The position numbers and the translations under genes are program-made. Source: JACVRN01 sp963715565 (lineage in GTDB: Bacteria; Acidobacteriota; Blastocatellia; Pyrinomonadales; Pyrinomonadaceae). From it: a DNA stretch of 64,000 nucleotides. Within the stretch, counting starts at the first letter, position 1, and the number at the start of each line of letters is the position of its first letter. The DNA lies in contig OY970256.1 in assembly GCA_963715565.1 (NCBI GenBank), forward strand, positions 1,736,001 to 1,800,000, read 5' to 3'. The notes below the pieces were generated by a model, which saw nothing but the letters and a program-made list of their open reading frames with translations, had not been told where the DNA came from and did no database searches. This document shows positions 1 to 8,077 of this stretch, piece after piece.

Positions 1-27
1 AGCGTGTAGAGCCGTTTTCGTTTCTAC

Positions 28-50
28 TGCTTACTGCTTACTTTTTTCTT
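28..50. repeat. Heptamer repeat arm downstream of lepB
   Basis: Read on the minus strand, this is AAGTAAGCAGTAAGCAGTAG, tandem copies of the 7-mer GTAAGCA beginning 3-8 bases after the lepB stop codon. The same heptamer forms both arms of hairpins at 1020-1119 and 39564-39673. The matching second arm, if there is one, would lie left of the window. Confidence 0.6.
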
Positions 51-978
51 ACTTGACCATGGTGCCTGTGCGGCTCCAGCGCGTGTTGGTGAAGAAGGCT
101 GAAATCTGGTCAATGATGGAGTCGCCCGTGGGTGCGGATTCGTCGTAGGACCAGTAGACAAACATCGCGCGTCCGATGATGAAATCGCGTTGGACGAATC
201 CCCATTCGCGGCTGTCGGCGCTGTTGTTGCGGTTGTCGCCCATGACGAAATAGTGGCCGGGAGGCACGCGCGCGGGCTTGCCGTTAACGGCGTAGTTGAA
301 TCCGGCGAAGACGGAATTGTCCTCGCCGCCTTCTCTCGTCACAGCGTCGTAATAGACCGTGTAAGGACCGTTACCGCTCGGGGCGGGCTTCGACTCCAGT
401 TCCAGAGGAGCGTTGTGGCCGGGGTCGTCCGCCGTCAGGCGTCGCTCGTCCAGTAGCTGCCCGTTGATGTAAACGTGCTCGCCCTTGACTTCCACCGCAT
501 CGCCCGGTAATCCGACGACGCGCTTGACGTAGTTGGTCTTAAACGGCAGGTTGTCCGGGCGGTTGTCGCCCACAGGGTTATGCGGGTTGCCGGGATATTT
601 GAAGACGATGATGTCTCCACGGCGTATCTCGCGCTGCGGCAGAAAAGGCAGCGGCGGCCCCGGCGCGAAGATGAACTTGTTGACGAGCAAGTGATCGCCT
701 ATGAGGATGGTGTTCTGCATGGACCCCGTGGGCACTTTGACGGCCTGCACGATAAAGGTCATGCCAAAGAGCGCCATGATGACCGTCACCACAGCCGACT
801 CGAAATACTCGCGCCAGATGCTCTTGGGCGGCCCAAGTGGTTTGGTCTCCGTCTCGTCCGCGTCCTTCGCGGGACGGTTGCCGTTGCGACTCGCCGCGCG
901 CGCTTTTGTAGTCTCGTCCGGCCCTTCGATCTTAACCGGCGGCTCCGCAACACCTGCGCTCGTGTAATCCTCACTCAT
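49..978 (-). CDS. lepB: Signal peptidase I
   Basis: Membrane-bound serine protease of family S26 that removes signal peptides from exported preproteins. There is a long charged N-terminal tail (residues 1-60), one membrane segment near 62-80, then box B VPTGSMQ with nucleophile Ser86, a YVKRVVGLPGD stretch holding general-base Lys152, and the GDNRNNSADSREWG box near the C-terminus. An insertion between the last two boxes makes it longer than the E. coli catalytic core would require. I use the ATG at 978 because AGGA lies about 8 bases upstream; the in-frame ATG at 987 overlaps that ribosome binding site. It follows rnc on the same strand, separated by a heptamer hairpin. The many secreted proteins of the window would be its clients. 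Confidence 0.95.
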   Translation of the reverse strand: MSEDYTSAGVAEPPVKIEGPDETTKARAASRNGNRPAKDADETETKPLGPPKSIWREYFESAVVTVIMALFGMTFIVQAVKVPTGSMQNTILIGDHLLVNKFIFAPGPPLPFLPQREIRRGDIIVFKYPGNPHNPVGDNRPDNLPFKTNYVKRVVGLPGDAVEVKGEHVYINGQLLDERRLTADDPGHNAPLELESKPAPSGNGPYTVYYDAVTREGGEDNSVFAGFNYAVNGKPARVPPGHYFVMGDNRNNSADSREWGFVQRDFIIGRAMFVYWSYDESAPTGDSIIDQISAFFTNTRWSRTGTMVK

Positions 979-1019
979 AAAAAACATCCTAGACGCGCTC
1001 GACGCGCCCGGTCAAGCGA

Positions 1020-1119
1020 CAGTAAGCAGTAAGCAGTAAGCAGTGAGCGGTAAGCCGCGTCGGAAAAAATGCTCGACTCTGATTGCCACTTAATTTCTTT
1101 TGACTGCTTACTGCTCACT
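1020..1119. repeat. Heptamer inverted repeat (GTAAGCA type) between rnc and lepB
   Basis: The left arm (1020-1055) holds about five tandem copies of AGTAAGC or its variants AGTGAGC and GGTAAGC. The right arm (1103-1119) is the reverse complement of this pattern. The rnc stop codon TAA (1108-1110) is part of the right arm: on the minus strand the gene ends GAAAGTGAGCAG-TAA-GCAG. Transcribed, the arms would form an imperfect hairpin between rnc and lepB. Confidence 0.75.
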
Positions 1120-1854
1120 TTCTTCTTTCTTCTCCATGTTCTCCAGCGCGAGGTGCGCGGCCTGCATCTCGGCGTCTTTGATAGTGCGCCCGAGCCCGCG
1201 TACGCGCGTCTCGCCCCAGAAGACATCGACGTGGAAAGTGCGATCGTGCGGCTCGCCCTCCGTTTCCACCACTTCATACTGCGGCGCGACCTTCTGCTCG
1301 GCCTGCAAGCGCTCCTGCAACATGGTCTTGTAGTCGGCGGCTGCCGCCTGCTCCGGGTCAGCGCCGTCCAACTCAGCCGCCAGCGCATGATGTATAAAGG
1401 CGCTCGCGGCCTCTAAGCCTCCGTCCAGAAAGACAGCGCCGAGCACGGCCTCGAAGGCGTCGGCTAAAAGCGCGCGTTTGCCGCGCCCGCCGGTCTTCTC
1501 TTCTCCGATGCCGAGCTGTAAGAACTCTCCGAGCCTCAGCTCCTTTGATGCTTTGGCGAGCGTGGAGGCGCTGACGAGCCTGTGCTTCATGCGCGACAGC
1601 TCGCCTTCGGTCATGTGCGGGTAAGAGAGGAAGAGATGATTACTGATGACGAGGCCGAGCACGGAATCGCCTACGAACTCGAAGGCTTCGTTATGAAGAC
1701 GACGTGCCTCTTCTTCCGATCCGGGCGCGACCTGTTCATGCGCCCACGAGCGATGCGTGATGGCGCGTTCGAGAAGGGCGCGCTCACGGAACTCGTAGTC
1801 GAGAATCGTTTCCAGCTCGCGCAGGTCTTCATCGGTAGCATTGCGTCTTTTCAC
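1108..1854 (-). CDS. rnc: Ribonuclease III
   Basis: Double-strand-specific endoribonuclease for rRNA and mRNA processing. The N-terminal RIII domain carries the signature NEAFEFVGDSVLG, a variant of the usual NERLEFLGDAVL, with the metal-binding Glu and Asp kept. The second acidic pair is in LADAFEAVLGAVFLDGG. A C-terminal double-stranded-RNA-binding domain starts near DYKTMLQERLQ and ends LENMEKKEESEQ. A TTG at 1902 is in frame but lies inside a strong hairpin that looks like the terminator of the upstream gene, so I place the start at GTG 1854; neither has a clear ribosome binding site. TACAAT just upstream of the GTG could be a -10 element, which would make the message nearly leaderless. 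The stop codon is supplied by a heptamer repeat. Confidence 0.9.
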   Translation of the reverse strand: MKRRNATDEDLRELETILDYEFRERALLERAITHRSWAHEQVAPGSEEEARRLHNEAFEFVGDSVLGLVISNHLFLSYPHMTEGELSRMKHRLVSASTLAKASKELRLGEFLQLGIGEEKTGGRGKRALLADAFEAVLGAVFLDGGLEAASAFIHHALAAELDGADPEQAAAADYKTMLQERLQAEQKVAPQYEVVETEGEPHDRTFHVDVFWGETRVRGLGRTIKDAEMQAAHLALENMEKKEESEQ

Positions 1855-1880
1855 AACGCGTTGGATTGTAGCATGAGAAA

Positions 1881-1925
1881 GCCGGGCGCTACGCGTCTTC
1901 AATTTTGAAGCGTGTAGCGCCCGGC
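1881..1925 (-). terminator. Hairpin terminator after the TPR-like gene
   Basis: Arms 1881-1902 and 1905-1925 are nearly perfect inverted repeats (GCCGGGCGCTACGCG.. / ..GTGTAGCGCCCGGC). On the minus strand the hairpin follows the stop codon at 1967 by about 40 bases and is followed by TTTCTC. Confidence 0.6.
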
Positions 1926-1966
1926 TGCCTGAAGTGGCCCGCTCTCCGGTTTTGCGAGAAAGGCGA

Positions 1967-3127
1967 TTAACGTCTTGGAGTCTTGGGCGGCGTGGTAGTC
2001 GCCGGCGTGGTGGTCGAAGGCGTCGTTGTCTTCGGCTGTGTTCCGGTCGTGTTGGGCGTCGTCGTGCCGTTGTTCGTCGCGTTGGTCGTCGTCGAGACGT
2101 TGCTGCCGGTCGCAGGCGTCGTCTGCGTGGTCGGAGCCGTCGCCGCCGAGGTAGTTGGCCCGGTCGGCAGCGGCGTGGCGAGCACGCCCGAGATGTAACC
2201 GGGGAGCCCCGCGTCCGAGTCTCCGTGGCGATATTTGTAAAGCGGCGTCAAAGCGTTCATGGCGTCCGTTTTGATCGGCGCAAACTTCGGATCGGTCGCC
2301 AGCGCAGCCGCACGAGCGTAAGCATCAATCATTCTGTCCATGACCGCGTTCAGGCGATCCGTCAGCGTCTTACATTCCGGCGTCGCCTGCTGCTCGGCGG
2401 TCGCGCATTTCGTCTTGAATTCCGCCGCAGGCGCGGTGTACTCGGCGGCGCGGTACGCATCGCCTAAGAACAAATAGGTCTGCGGGTCTTTCTTGACGGC
2501 ACCCTCGAACTGCGCGGCCTTGATGTAGGAAGCCACGGCTTCAGACGGGTTCGTCTTCAAGGTGAAGAAGCCGATGATGGAGTGGAGATAGCCGAGCGTC
2601 TCGTCGCGCTTCTCGAAAGGCTGTCCGGCCTGTATGACCTGGATGGCCTTGCGCGCGTAGTTCGCGCCTTCGACGTTAAAGCTGTCGTTCTTCTGCACAC
2701 CCGCAGCGTAGAAGGCTGCGAAGGCCGCGCTGGTCAACATATCGCCGTCGTTGGGCTCGGTCGCGAGAATTGCCTTGGCCGAGTTGAAGGCTTCGGTATA
2801 TTTCCCCTCGCGAAGCTGAGTGGTGACCAGAGCCTTGCGGTCGTTCTTCTCTTTGGCCTCGTAAGCGGCGTTCCACTTCTTCAGGTAAGCGGTCTGCGTG
2901 CTCTCCGCAGGGTACTTCTGCAAGTACTCTTTCGCCACTTCGTAGGCGACCTTCGGATTATTCTTATAGTTATCAAGGAACTTCTGGTACAAGGCGTTCT
3001 TCGCTTCTTCCTCGCCTTGCTGGGCTGTCGTCGTAGTGGGTTGTGATTGAGTAGGTTGTGCTAAAGCAGGCAGCCAGAGCGCGGTCACAAGCGCGCTCAG
3101 CGCCAAGAATCTCACCAATGTTTTCAT
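1967..3127 (-). CDS. Secreted TPR-like repeat protein with Thr/Pro-rich tail
   Basis: Unrecognised exported protein of about 386 residues. It begins with a signal peptide (MKTLVRFLALSALVTALWLPALAQ), followed by a helical region of TPR-like repeats (for example YTEAFNSAKAILATEPNDGDMLTSAAF and PSEAVASYIKAAQFEGAVKKDPQ, given here in parts) and ends in about 70 residues made almost only of Thr, Pro, Ser, Asn and Ala. The tail resembles a wall- or matrix-exposed linker. The start is ATG 3127; ATG 3136 is too close to the GGAGG at about 3138-3142, which suits 3127 with an 11-base spacing. It may act as a periplasmic scaffold, but no enzyme motif is visible. Confidence 0.75.
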   Translation of the reverse strand: MKTLVRFLALSALVTALWLPALAQPTQSQPTTTTAQQGEEEAKNALYQKFLDNYKNNPKVAYEVAKEYLQKYPAESTQTAYLKKWNAAYEAKEKNDRKALVTTQLREGKYTEAFNSAKAILATEPNDGDMLTSAAFAAFYAAGVQKNDSFNVEGANYARKAIQVIQAGQPFEKRDETLGYLHSIIGFFTLKTNPSEAVASYIKAAQFEGAVKKDPQTYLFLGDAYRAAEYTAPAAEFKTKCATAEQQATPECKTLTDRLNAVMDRMIDAYARAAALATDPKFAPIKTDAMNALTPLYKYRHGDSDAGLPGYISGVLATPLPTGPTTSAATAPTTQTTPATGSNVSTTTNATNNGTTTPNTTGTQPKTTTPSTTTPATTTPPKTPRR

Positions 3128-3465
3128 CGGGCGCATATCCTCCAAGCCGTTTCCTCTCTACCAAATTTTCTAACGGGGGTCATGCTATCGAGCGGGCCGC
3201 AATCAGCATCACGCCACCCTTCAGATGCACGGGCCTGACGGGCGGTTGCCGCTTTGTCGTTTGAGCGAACCGTGGGTGGCAAACTGTGAGTATGCCACGA
3301 ATGAACGCTTGCCGACAGGGGCAAACCGAAAATAATTTTGAGACGCAATAATCCTGCAACACTCGCCCGGTGTCAAGCCTCTTGCGCTCTTAAAACCGGG
3401 CTCTTTCGCGCCCACCAGCGCGGCCCGCCGCCGCACATCTTCTTTGCAGCACAGGAAAAGCATAA

Positions 3466-3509
3466 AGCGCCGTACTTTCCCGTAAGAGTTCAAGGGAAAG
3501 TACGGCGCT
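3466..3509 (-). terminator. Hairpin terminator after the transpeptidase gene
   Basis: A perfect 16-base stem (3466-3481 with 3494-3509, AGCGCCGTACTTTCCC) encloses a 12-base loop. On the minus strand it is followed by TTTATGCTTTT and lies 37 bases after the stop codon of the transpeptidase gene. The rest of the 3128-3545 gap shows nothing else I can name. Confidence 0.7.
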
Positions 3510-3545
3510 CAAGCGGCGCTCGGATTTTGAAGCCGAGCTTGTTTG

Positions 3546-5183
3546 TCAGGGCTGCGTCGTCAGCACGCGACGCGGTCGCGCTTCCGTGCCTGAAGTGCCC
3601 GTCTGCTTCGCACCCGTAGAAGGAGGAGCAGTGGGTTTAATCGTCACTTCGGTCGGACGCGTCGGGGCCGTCATGATAACGCTGCGGTTCTTGGACGCAC
3701 CCGAAGTGCTCGGCAGCGTGTCGGTCAGGACATCGCCTGTTGCTTCAACCGTGTCGCCTTCTTCCTCGTCCGAGATGGCGGCTGCCGCACGCGGGTCTAT
3801 CTTCGGACGCGGCGTCAGGTTGGCGGGCGTGGTTGCCAGTCGGTCTCCGCCCGGACTCAGGACGCCGAAGCGACCGTTGAGCGCGCGGTAAATCTTGCCC
3901 GAGATGGCGGCGGCGATGCGACCGCGCTCGCCAGAGCCGCGCGTGACTACAACCACAGTCAGTTTCGGATTAACCACCGGCGCAAACGAGCCGAACAGCC
4001 CGAGCCAGCTTCCCTGACCGATGCACGTCCCGGTCTTGCCTGCGGCAGGCATCATCGCATCATAAGCGCTTTTGCCCGTGCCGTAGTTAACAGCGCCGAT
4101 CATGCCCGGCAACATGCGCGTCAGGTTCTCCTGCGGGATAGTGAGCTTGCGGCGCACTTCAGGTTTGAACTGGAAAGTCTCCTGCGGCGTGCGCGGCAGA
4201 CGCGGGACCATCAATTTCCCGCCATTACCGATGGCCGATACGAGGTTGGCAAGCTGAATCGGCGTGACCTCAAAATCGTCGCCGTGCGAGCACATGCGGT
4301 TCATGGCAAAGCCGGTCTTGTAAACAGGCATGCGGCCCGTCGATTCCATTGGGTAGTTAATCCCTGTGCGCTCGCCCAAGCCCAGCTCCTTCGCGTACTG
4401 AATCATGCGGTCAAAGCCGACGCGACCGCCTACGTTCTGGAAATAGCCGTTGTTGGAATAAGCGAGCGAATCCGTCAGGTCGAGCGCGTTGGAAGAAACA
4501 TTGACAACAGAGGCCGGGTCAATCACACGCTCTGTTAAGCCCGCGAGCCCGGTCACGAGCTTGACGGTCGAGCAGGGCTTGAAGCCGCGACGCAGCGCCC
4601 ATTCCTGGTTGACGACCGTGTAGACCTGCCCGGTCTTCGGATTCATGACAACTACTGTTCCGGCGTGATTGCCCAGAGCGGCAACCGCTATGCGACGAAT
4701 TTCCAAATCTTCGCCGGTCGTCTCGTCGCGTGCGATGTTGGCTGCGGCCTCATCGCGCAGCGCCTGGTCTGCGGCGCGCTGGCGCGCTAAGGCTTCCTGG
4801 CGTGCCTGCTCGCGGCGGCGCGCGGCTTCCATGGCTTCACGGCGGCGGCGCTCCGCATCGCGGCGCGCTTCTAACTGCCGCTCGCGTCTTGACCCGGCGC
4901 GGCCACCTTTGCGGTCATCGTCGCGCTTGCTGCGGGCAGTCTCTTTCTCGCGGGCCGACGAGCGCCCGCGTGCTGAGCGCGAGTCGCGCGCAGATTTGTC
5001 GCGCGAAGAACGGTCGGCGCGCGTGTTCTTGGCGGATTTGGCTGTCTGCTTTTTAGCCGATTGCTTTTTGTCCGCTGGCTTGGCGGCGCGGCGGCGTTGT
5101 GCAGGGGTGATAGAAGATAAGAGCGAAAGAAGAAGGAGGAGACTGAGCGCAACGCGCGTAGGGGTACGGTTAATCAGGGTCAT
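3546..5183 (-). CDS. Transpeptidase-domain penicillin-binding protein with basic linker
   Basis: Peptidoglycan D,D-transpeptidase-type protein of about 545 residues. An N-terminal membrane anchor or signal (residues 10-28) is followed by about 130 residues that are extremely rich in Arg, Lys, Ala and Glu and probably form a charged coiled coil (30-160). The penicillin-binding domain then shows all three motifs: STVK (205-208), SNN (243-245) and KTG (383-385). The C-terminal 100 residues are Pro/Thr/Ser-rich. It lacks the pedestal domain of ordinary class B PBPs and has no glycosyltransferase domain. ATG 5183 has GAGAGG about 10 bases upstream. It is divergent from the sensor kinase at 5653. 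It could be a morphogenetic PBP or an accessory FtsI/MrdA-like protein; the family is sure, the role is not. Confidence 0.85.
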   Translation of the reverse strand: MTLINRTPTRVALSLLLLLSLLSSITPAQRRRAAKPADKKQSAKKQTAKSAKNTRADRSSRDKSARDSRSARGRSSAREKETARSKRDDDRKGGRAGSRRERQLEARRDAERRRREAMEAARRREQARQEALARQRAADQALRDEAAANIARDETTGEDLEIRRIAVAALGNHAGTVVVMNPKTGQVYTVVNQEWALRRGFKPCSTVKLVTGLAGLTERVIDPASVVNVSSNALDLTDSLAYSNNGYFQNVGGRVGFDRMIQYAKELGLGERTGINYPMESTGRMPVYKTGFAMNRMCSHGDDFEVTPIQLANLVSAIGNGGKLMVPRLPRTPQETFQFKPEVRRKLTIPQENLTRMLPGMIGAVNYGTGKSAYDAMMPAAGKTGTCIGQGSWLGLFGSFAPVVNPKLTVVVVTRGSGERGRIAAAISGKIYRALNGRFGVLSPGGDRLATTPANLTPRPKIDPRAAAAISDEEEGDTVEATGDVLTDTLPSTSGASKNRSVIMTAPTRPTEVTIKPTAPPSTGAKQTGTSGTEARPRRVLTTQP

Positions 5184-5652
5184 CTGTAAGGGCCTCTCTT
5201 CTGATTTAAGGGATTTACTGCTGACGGGTTCGCTTCCCGCGCGAACCTCTGCCACAAACTTTCTCGCGCTCCATCTCCTTCAGGGCATGCTCTGGTTCGC
5301 CGCCGTAACGACGAAAAAGAGAAATAGGATTCGGAGTGCTGAAAGTCTGCATCAAAATAGTCTTATGACAGTTTATTGTTCTCTTCAGTTTCGGTTCACT
5401 TCAATTAGAGGAGGGAGAGTTCCCGGTAGTGGCGGCCTCTGGGGAGTTTGCATCGAGACCGCTTGCAACTATAACATTGGATTTAAAGACGCAGCAATAA
5501 AAATATCAGCGGAAGGCAAAGATTTGGTAATAAACGGTCAAGCTGACAGTCGGCTGTACTAAAATTTTACTGGTTCTGTGAGCAAAGCGGGCCGATGGCT
5601 CGTGCCCGGTTTTGCTGATTTTGGAAATCCTGCTCTCCCGCTGGGGTTCATC
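5184..5652. other. Divergent intergenic region
   Basis: About 470 bases separate the divergent transpeptidase and sensor kinase genes, so both promoters should lie here. The stretch 5465-5570 is AT-rich and includes TATAACAT near 5470, a possible -10 element. I see no hairpin, repeat or convincing ORF. Confidence 0.4.
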
Positions 5653-7200
5653 ATGAGCGTGTTCAAGATCTTCAACAGTTTTCGCATACGGCTCCTGCTG
5701 GTGCTGGCGCTCCTCTTAATAGCGACGCTCGGCTTGCAGTATTACCTGACGCGCCGCGCAGAGAGAAAGCAGGCGGCTCTGAATGAGCGCGCACGTCAGG
5801 AGAGCGCGCGCGTTATCTCCGAGCAGGAGCAGGCTCTTTCGGCAGCCGTCGCGCTCGGCGTCGAGAGCATCTCAAGGGGCGAGTGGCTCTATAATCTTCA
5901 CAAAAAAACCAACCAGCCGCTCCTTGACGAAAAGGCCGGGCGCGTGATGAACATCCTCATCGTGGACTCGGAGGGCCGCGTCATAGACAGCCTCAAGGAC
6001 TACAACCCTATAGAGAAGCCCGACGGCACGCTCGAATACATGTACCTGCATGAAGTGAAACTGCCGCCGCTGATTAATCCGATTGAGATCGGAGGCGAAG
6101 TCTCGCAGTTGCCACAATCCTGTAAAGCGCCCAACGCGCCGGGAGCGGGCGAGCCGCGCGCCTTCGCCTTCCCCGTCGAGACGGACAAAGGCCGTCAATA
6201 CGTCATCGTCGCCCTTGGGTCTGCGAACGCGCCGCGCGGGGCTGTCAACCGCGAAGAAGCCAGCACCCTGCTTTACACGCTCGGGGTGCTTTCCGTCATG
6301 ATTGTCCTGACGACGATGCTCGTCTGGCGTTTTACGCGCCCGATTAAAGACCTGTCGGAAGCGGCGCGGCGCGTAGCCGCGGGCGAGCTTGATTTTCGAG
6401 TGCCCGCAGACCGCCGCGACGAGATGGGCGCGCTCGCCGCGCGCTTTAACGAGATGATTGCGGGCGTGGGCCGCACGCGCGAGTTGGAGGGGCGTCTTTA
6501 TCAGGCGGAGCGCTCGGCTGTGGTCGGGCGTCTGGCGTCTGCCATCGCGCACGAAATCAGAAACCCGCTCAACTACATCAACCTCACGCTCGATCACCTG
6601 CGCACGGCCTTTGCGCCCGCCGAAGCTTCCAAGCGCGAGACCTTCGAGCGGCTCGCCGTGCAGCTCAAAAAAGAGGTCGCGCGCATCAACTCGCGCATCA
6701 CGGAGTTTCTCAACTACTCGCGCCCGGCGCGCCTTGAGTTAGAGCCACTGGACTTGCGCGCGTTGTGCGAAGACGCCCTGCGCATGGTCGAGGTAGAGGC
6801 CATGGAGCGCGGCGTCGAAACACGCATCGAAGCGGACACCAACCTGCCGACCATAGAGGGCGACGAGGATTCCCTGCGCTCGGTCTTTACCAATCTCATC
6901 ATCAACGGCCTACAGGCGATTGACGGCGAAGGAGGCCGCCTCACCATACGGCTCGCGCGCGATGACGATGGGCGCTCCGCCCGCATAGAGATTACGGACA
7001 CGGGACGCGGCATCCTCCCCGAAAACGTCTCGCAGGTCTTCGAGCCCTACTTTTCGACCAAAGAGACCGGCACAGGTTTAGGCTTAGCCATCGTCAAAAA
7101 AGCAGTGGAAGACCACGACGGCACAATCAGCGTCAAATCCGACATGGGCACGGGCACGACCTTTACGATTACGCTGCCGACGAAACAAAATGATGACTAA
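5653..7200 (+). CDS. NtrB/ZraS-type sensor histidine kinase
   Basis: Membrane sensor kinase of about 515 residues. TM1 (10-31) and TM2 (206-226) bracket a periplasmic sensor region. A HAMP linker (227-280), a HisKA domain with phospho-acceptor His300 in AIAHEIRNPLNYI, and a HATPase domain with N-box NLIINGLQAI, DTGRGI and GTGLGLAI follow. The partner is the sigma-54 activator at 8078. I prefer ATG 5653 over a GTG at 5578, because the protein then begins directly with a membrane segment and CTGGGG lies upstream. Two small AT-rich genes now separate kinase and regulator. The stimulus cannot be told from sequence. Confidence 0.9.
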   Translation: MSVFKIFNSFRIRLLLVLALLLIATLGLQYYLTRRAERKQAALNERARQESARVISEQEQALSAAVALGVESISRGEWLYNLHKKTNQPLLDEKAGRVMNILIVDSEGRVIDSLKDYNPIEKPDGTLEYMYLHEVKLPPLINPIEIGGEVSQLPQSCKAPNAPGAGEPRAFAFPVETDKGRQYVIVALGSANAPRGAVNREEASTLLYTLGVLSVMIVLTTMLVWRFTRPIKDLSEAARRVAAGELDFRVPADRRDEMGALAARFNEMIAGVGRTRELEGRLYQAERSAVVGRLASAIAHEIRNPLNYINLTLDHLRTAFAPAEASKRETFERLAVQLKKEVARINSRITEFLNYSRPARLELEPLDLRALCEDALRMVEVEAMERGVETRIEADTNLPTIEGDEDSLRSVFTNLIINGLQAIDGEGGRLTIRLARDDDGRSARIEITDTGRGILPENVSQVFEPYFSTKETGTGLGLAIVKKAVEDHDGTISVKSDMGTGTTFTITLPTKQNDD

Positions 7201-7218
7201 AGCTGAGAGGAGGAAGAA

Positions 7219-7563
7219 ATGCGAGTAGCTATTTATCCAGAAGGAATGAATATATTTGCTCCATTTTATGTGAAGAGTTTTAAGCATACTGATGACGATC
7301 TTTCTAAACGCGAGAAGAAATCATTGGAAAGGAATGGTACAAGACTTTGGGCTTTAGCACATGGTACATTAGCTCCCCAAACAGAAGATGAAAAACATTT
7401 CCTAAAAGTAGTAGTCGGGTCAGCTAAACCAAGAAAAGTTTATGAGCGGGCTTGGTTAAAATATCATTTACTCAAGAAAGAAGAAGAGGAAATAAAAAAA
7501 GCTAAACACAAACAAGATTCGCCAAAGTATAAGGAGTATCTTCGTTCTCGTTTTCAGGGATAA
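7219..7563 (+). CDS. DUF413 / MaoP (YifE)-like small protein
   Basis: Small basic protein of 114 residues. Its middle part matches the pattern of the DUF413 family, to which E. coli YifE/MaoP belongs: a LSKREKKSLERNG stretch, then LAHGTLAPQTEDEKHFLKVV and YERAWLKYHL parallel the LLERHG, EEEKLF and AERVWSKY blocks of YifE as I remember them. In E. coli MaoP helps organise the Ori macrodomain. AGGAGG lies 5 bases before ATG 7219. Base composition is clearly AT-richer than both neighbours, and the gene splits a two-component pair, so recent acquisition is likely. The family call rests on remembered consensus, not on a search. Confidence 0.6.
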   Translation: MRVAIYPEGMNIFAPFYVKSFKHTDDDLSKREKKSLERNGTRLWALAHGTLAPQTEDEKHFLKVVVGSAKPRKVYERAWLKYHLLKKEEEEIKKAKHKQDSPKYKEYLRSRFQG

Positions 7564-7590
7564 GATAGTCGCGCTAAGAAGCTCTCTGAA

Positions 7591-7741
7591 AAGTCCCGTA
7601 GGGACTTCATGTTTATAGATGGCGTGCGTTTCCTTTTTGTTCAAGCCCCGTCAGGGGCGGCATGTCGAACATTTCGCTCCGATGGAGCTTATTGTTCAGA
7701 AGGAGTACGGTATTCTATAAACATCCGGCTCCTACGGAGCT
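7591..7741. repeat. Compound palindromic repeat (GCTCCnnnGGAGC / ATGTTTATAG family)
   Basis: Four short hairpins stand in a row: AAGTCCC-GTA-GGGACTT (7591-7607), GCCCC-GTCA-GGGGC, GCTCC-GAT-GGAGC (7676-7688) and GCTCC-TAC-GGAGC (7728-7740). Outer arms CATGTTTATAG (7608-7618) and CTATAAACATC (7715-7725) are inverted, so the whole element can fold as one cruciform. A closely related element is at 35591-35749. Confidence 0.75.
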
Positions 7742-7788
7742 AAACCAATAACACTGCCTTTTCAAACAGCTTTTTAGAAAAAGGTTTT

Positions 7789-8019
7789 ATGAAGAAAGTA
7801 GAAAGTGAGATGGAAGAAGACGAACTGCGGGCCGAGTATGATTTTTCGCAGTTGAAAGGTAGGGTTCGCGGCAAGTATGTTAAGCGTTATCAAGCAGGCA
7901 CAAACGTGGTCAGACTTGAGCCTGATGTGGCAGCAGCTTTCCCCGATGCTAAGTCTGTTAACGAGGCTCTCCGACTACTTATCAAGATTGCCGAGGCGCA
8001 GGCGTCTCAACAGCGTTGA
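7789..8019 (+). CDS. Small antitoxin-like protein
   Basis: Protein of 76 residues with an acidic N-terminus, the middle motif FSQLKGRVRGKYVKRYQAG, then NVVRLEPDVAAAFPDAKSVNEALRLL. Proteins of this layout are common orphan or toxin-linked small genes in cyanobacteria and other environmental bacteria, and they resemble DNA-binding antitoxins. No toxin gene is adjacent. AAGG precedes ATG 7789. The role is inference. Confidence 0.5.
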   Translation: MKKVESEMEEDELRAEYDFSQLKGRVRGKYVKRYQAGTNVVRLEPDVAAAFPDAKSVNEALRLLIKIAEAQASQQR

Positions 8020-8077
8020 GTTTGTGCGCTATTATCACTTTCTGCTCTGCAATCTTAATCCATAATCTGGAGCTGAC

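Noticed and set aside
4669..5562. A plus-strand open frame of nearly 300 codons opposite the transpeptidase gene.
   Set aside because: It is the Arg/Ser/Ala-rich shadow of the basic linker, shows no domain and runs into the divergent promoter region.
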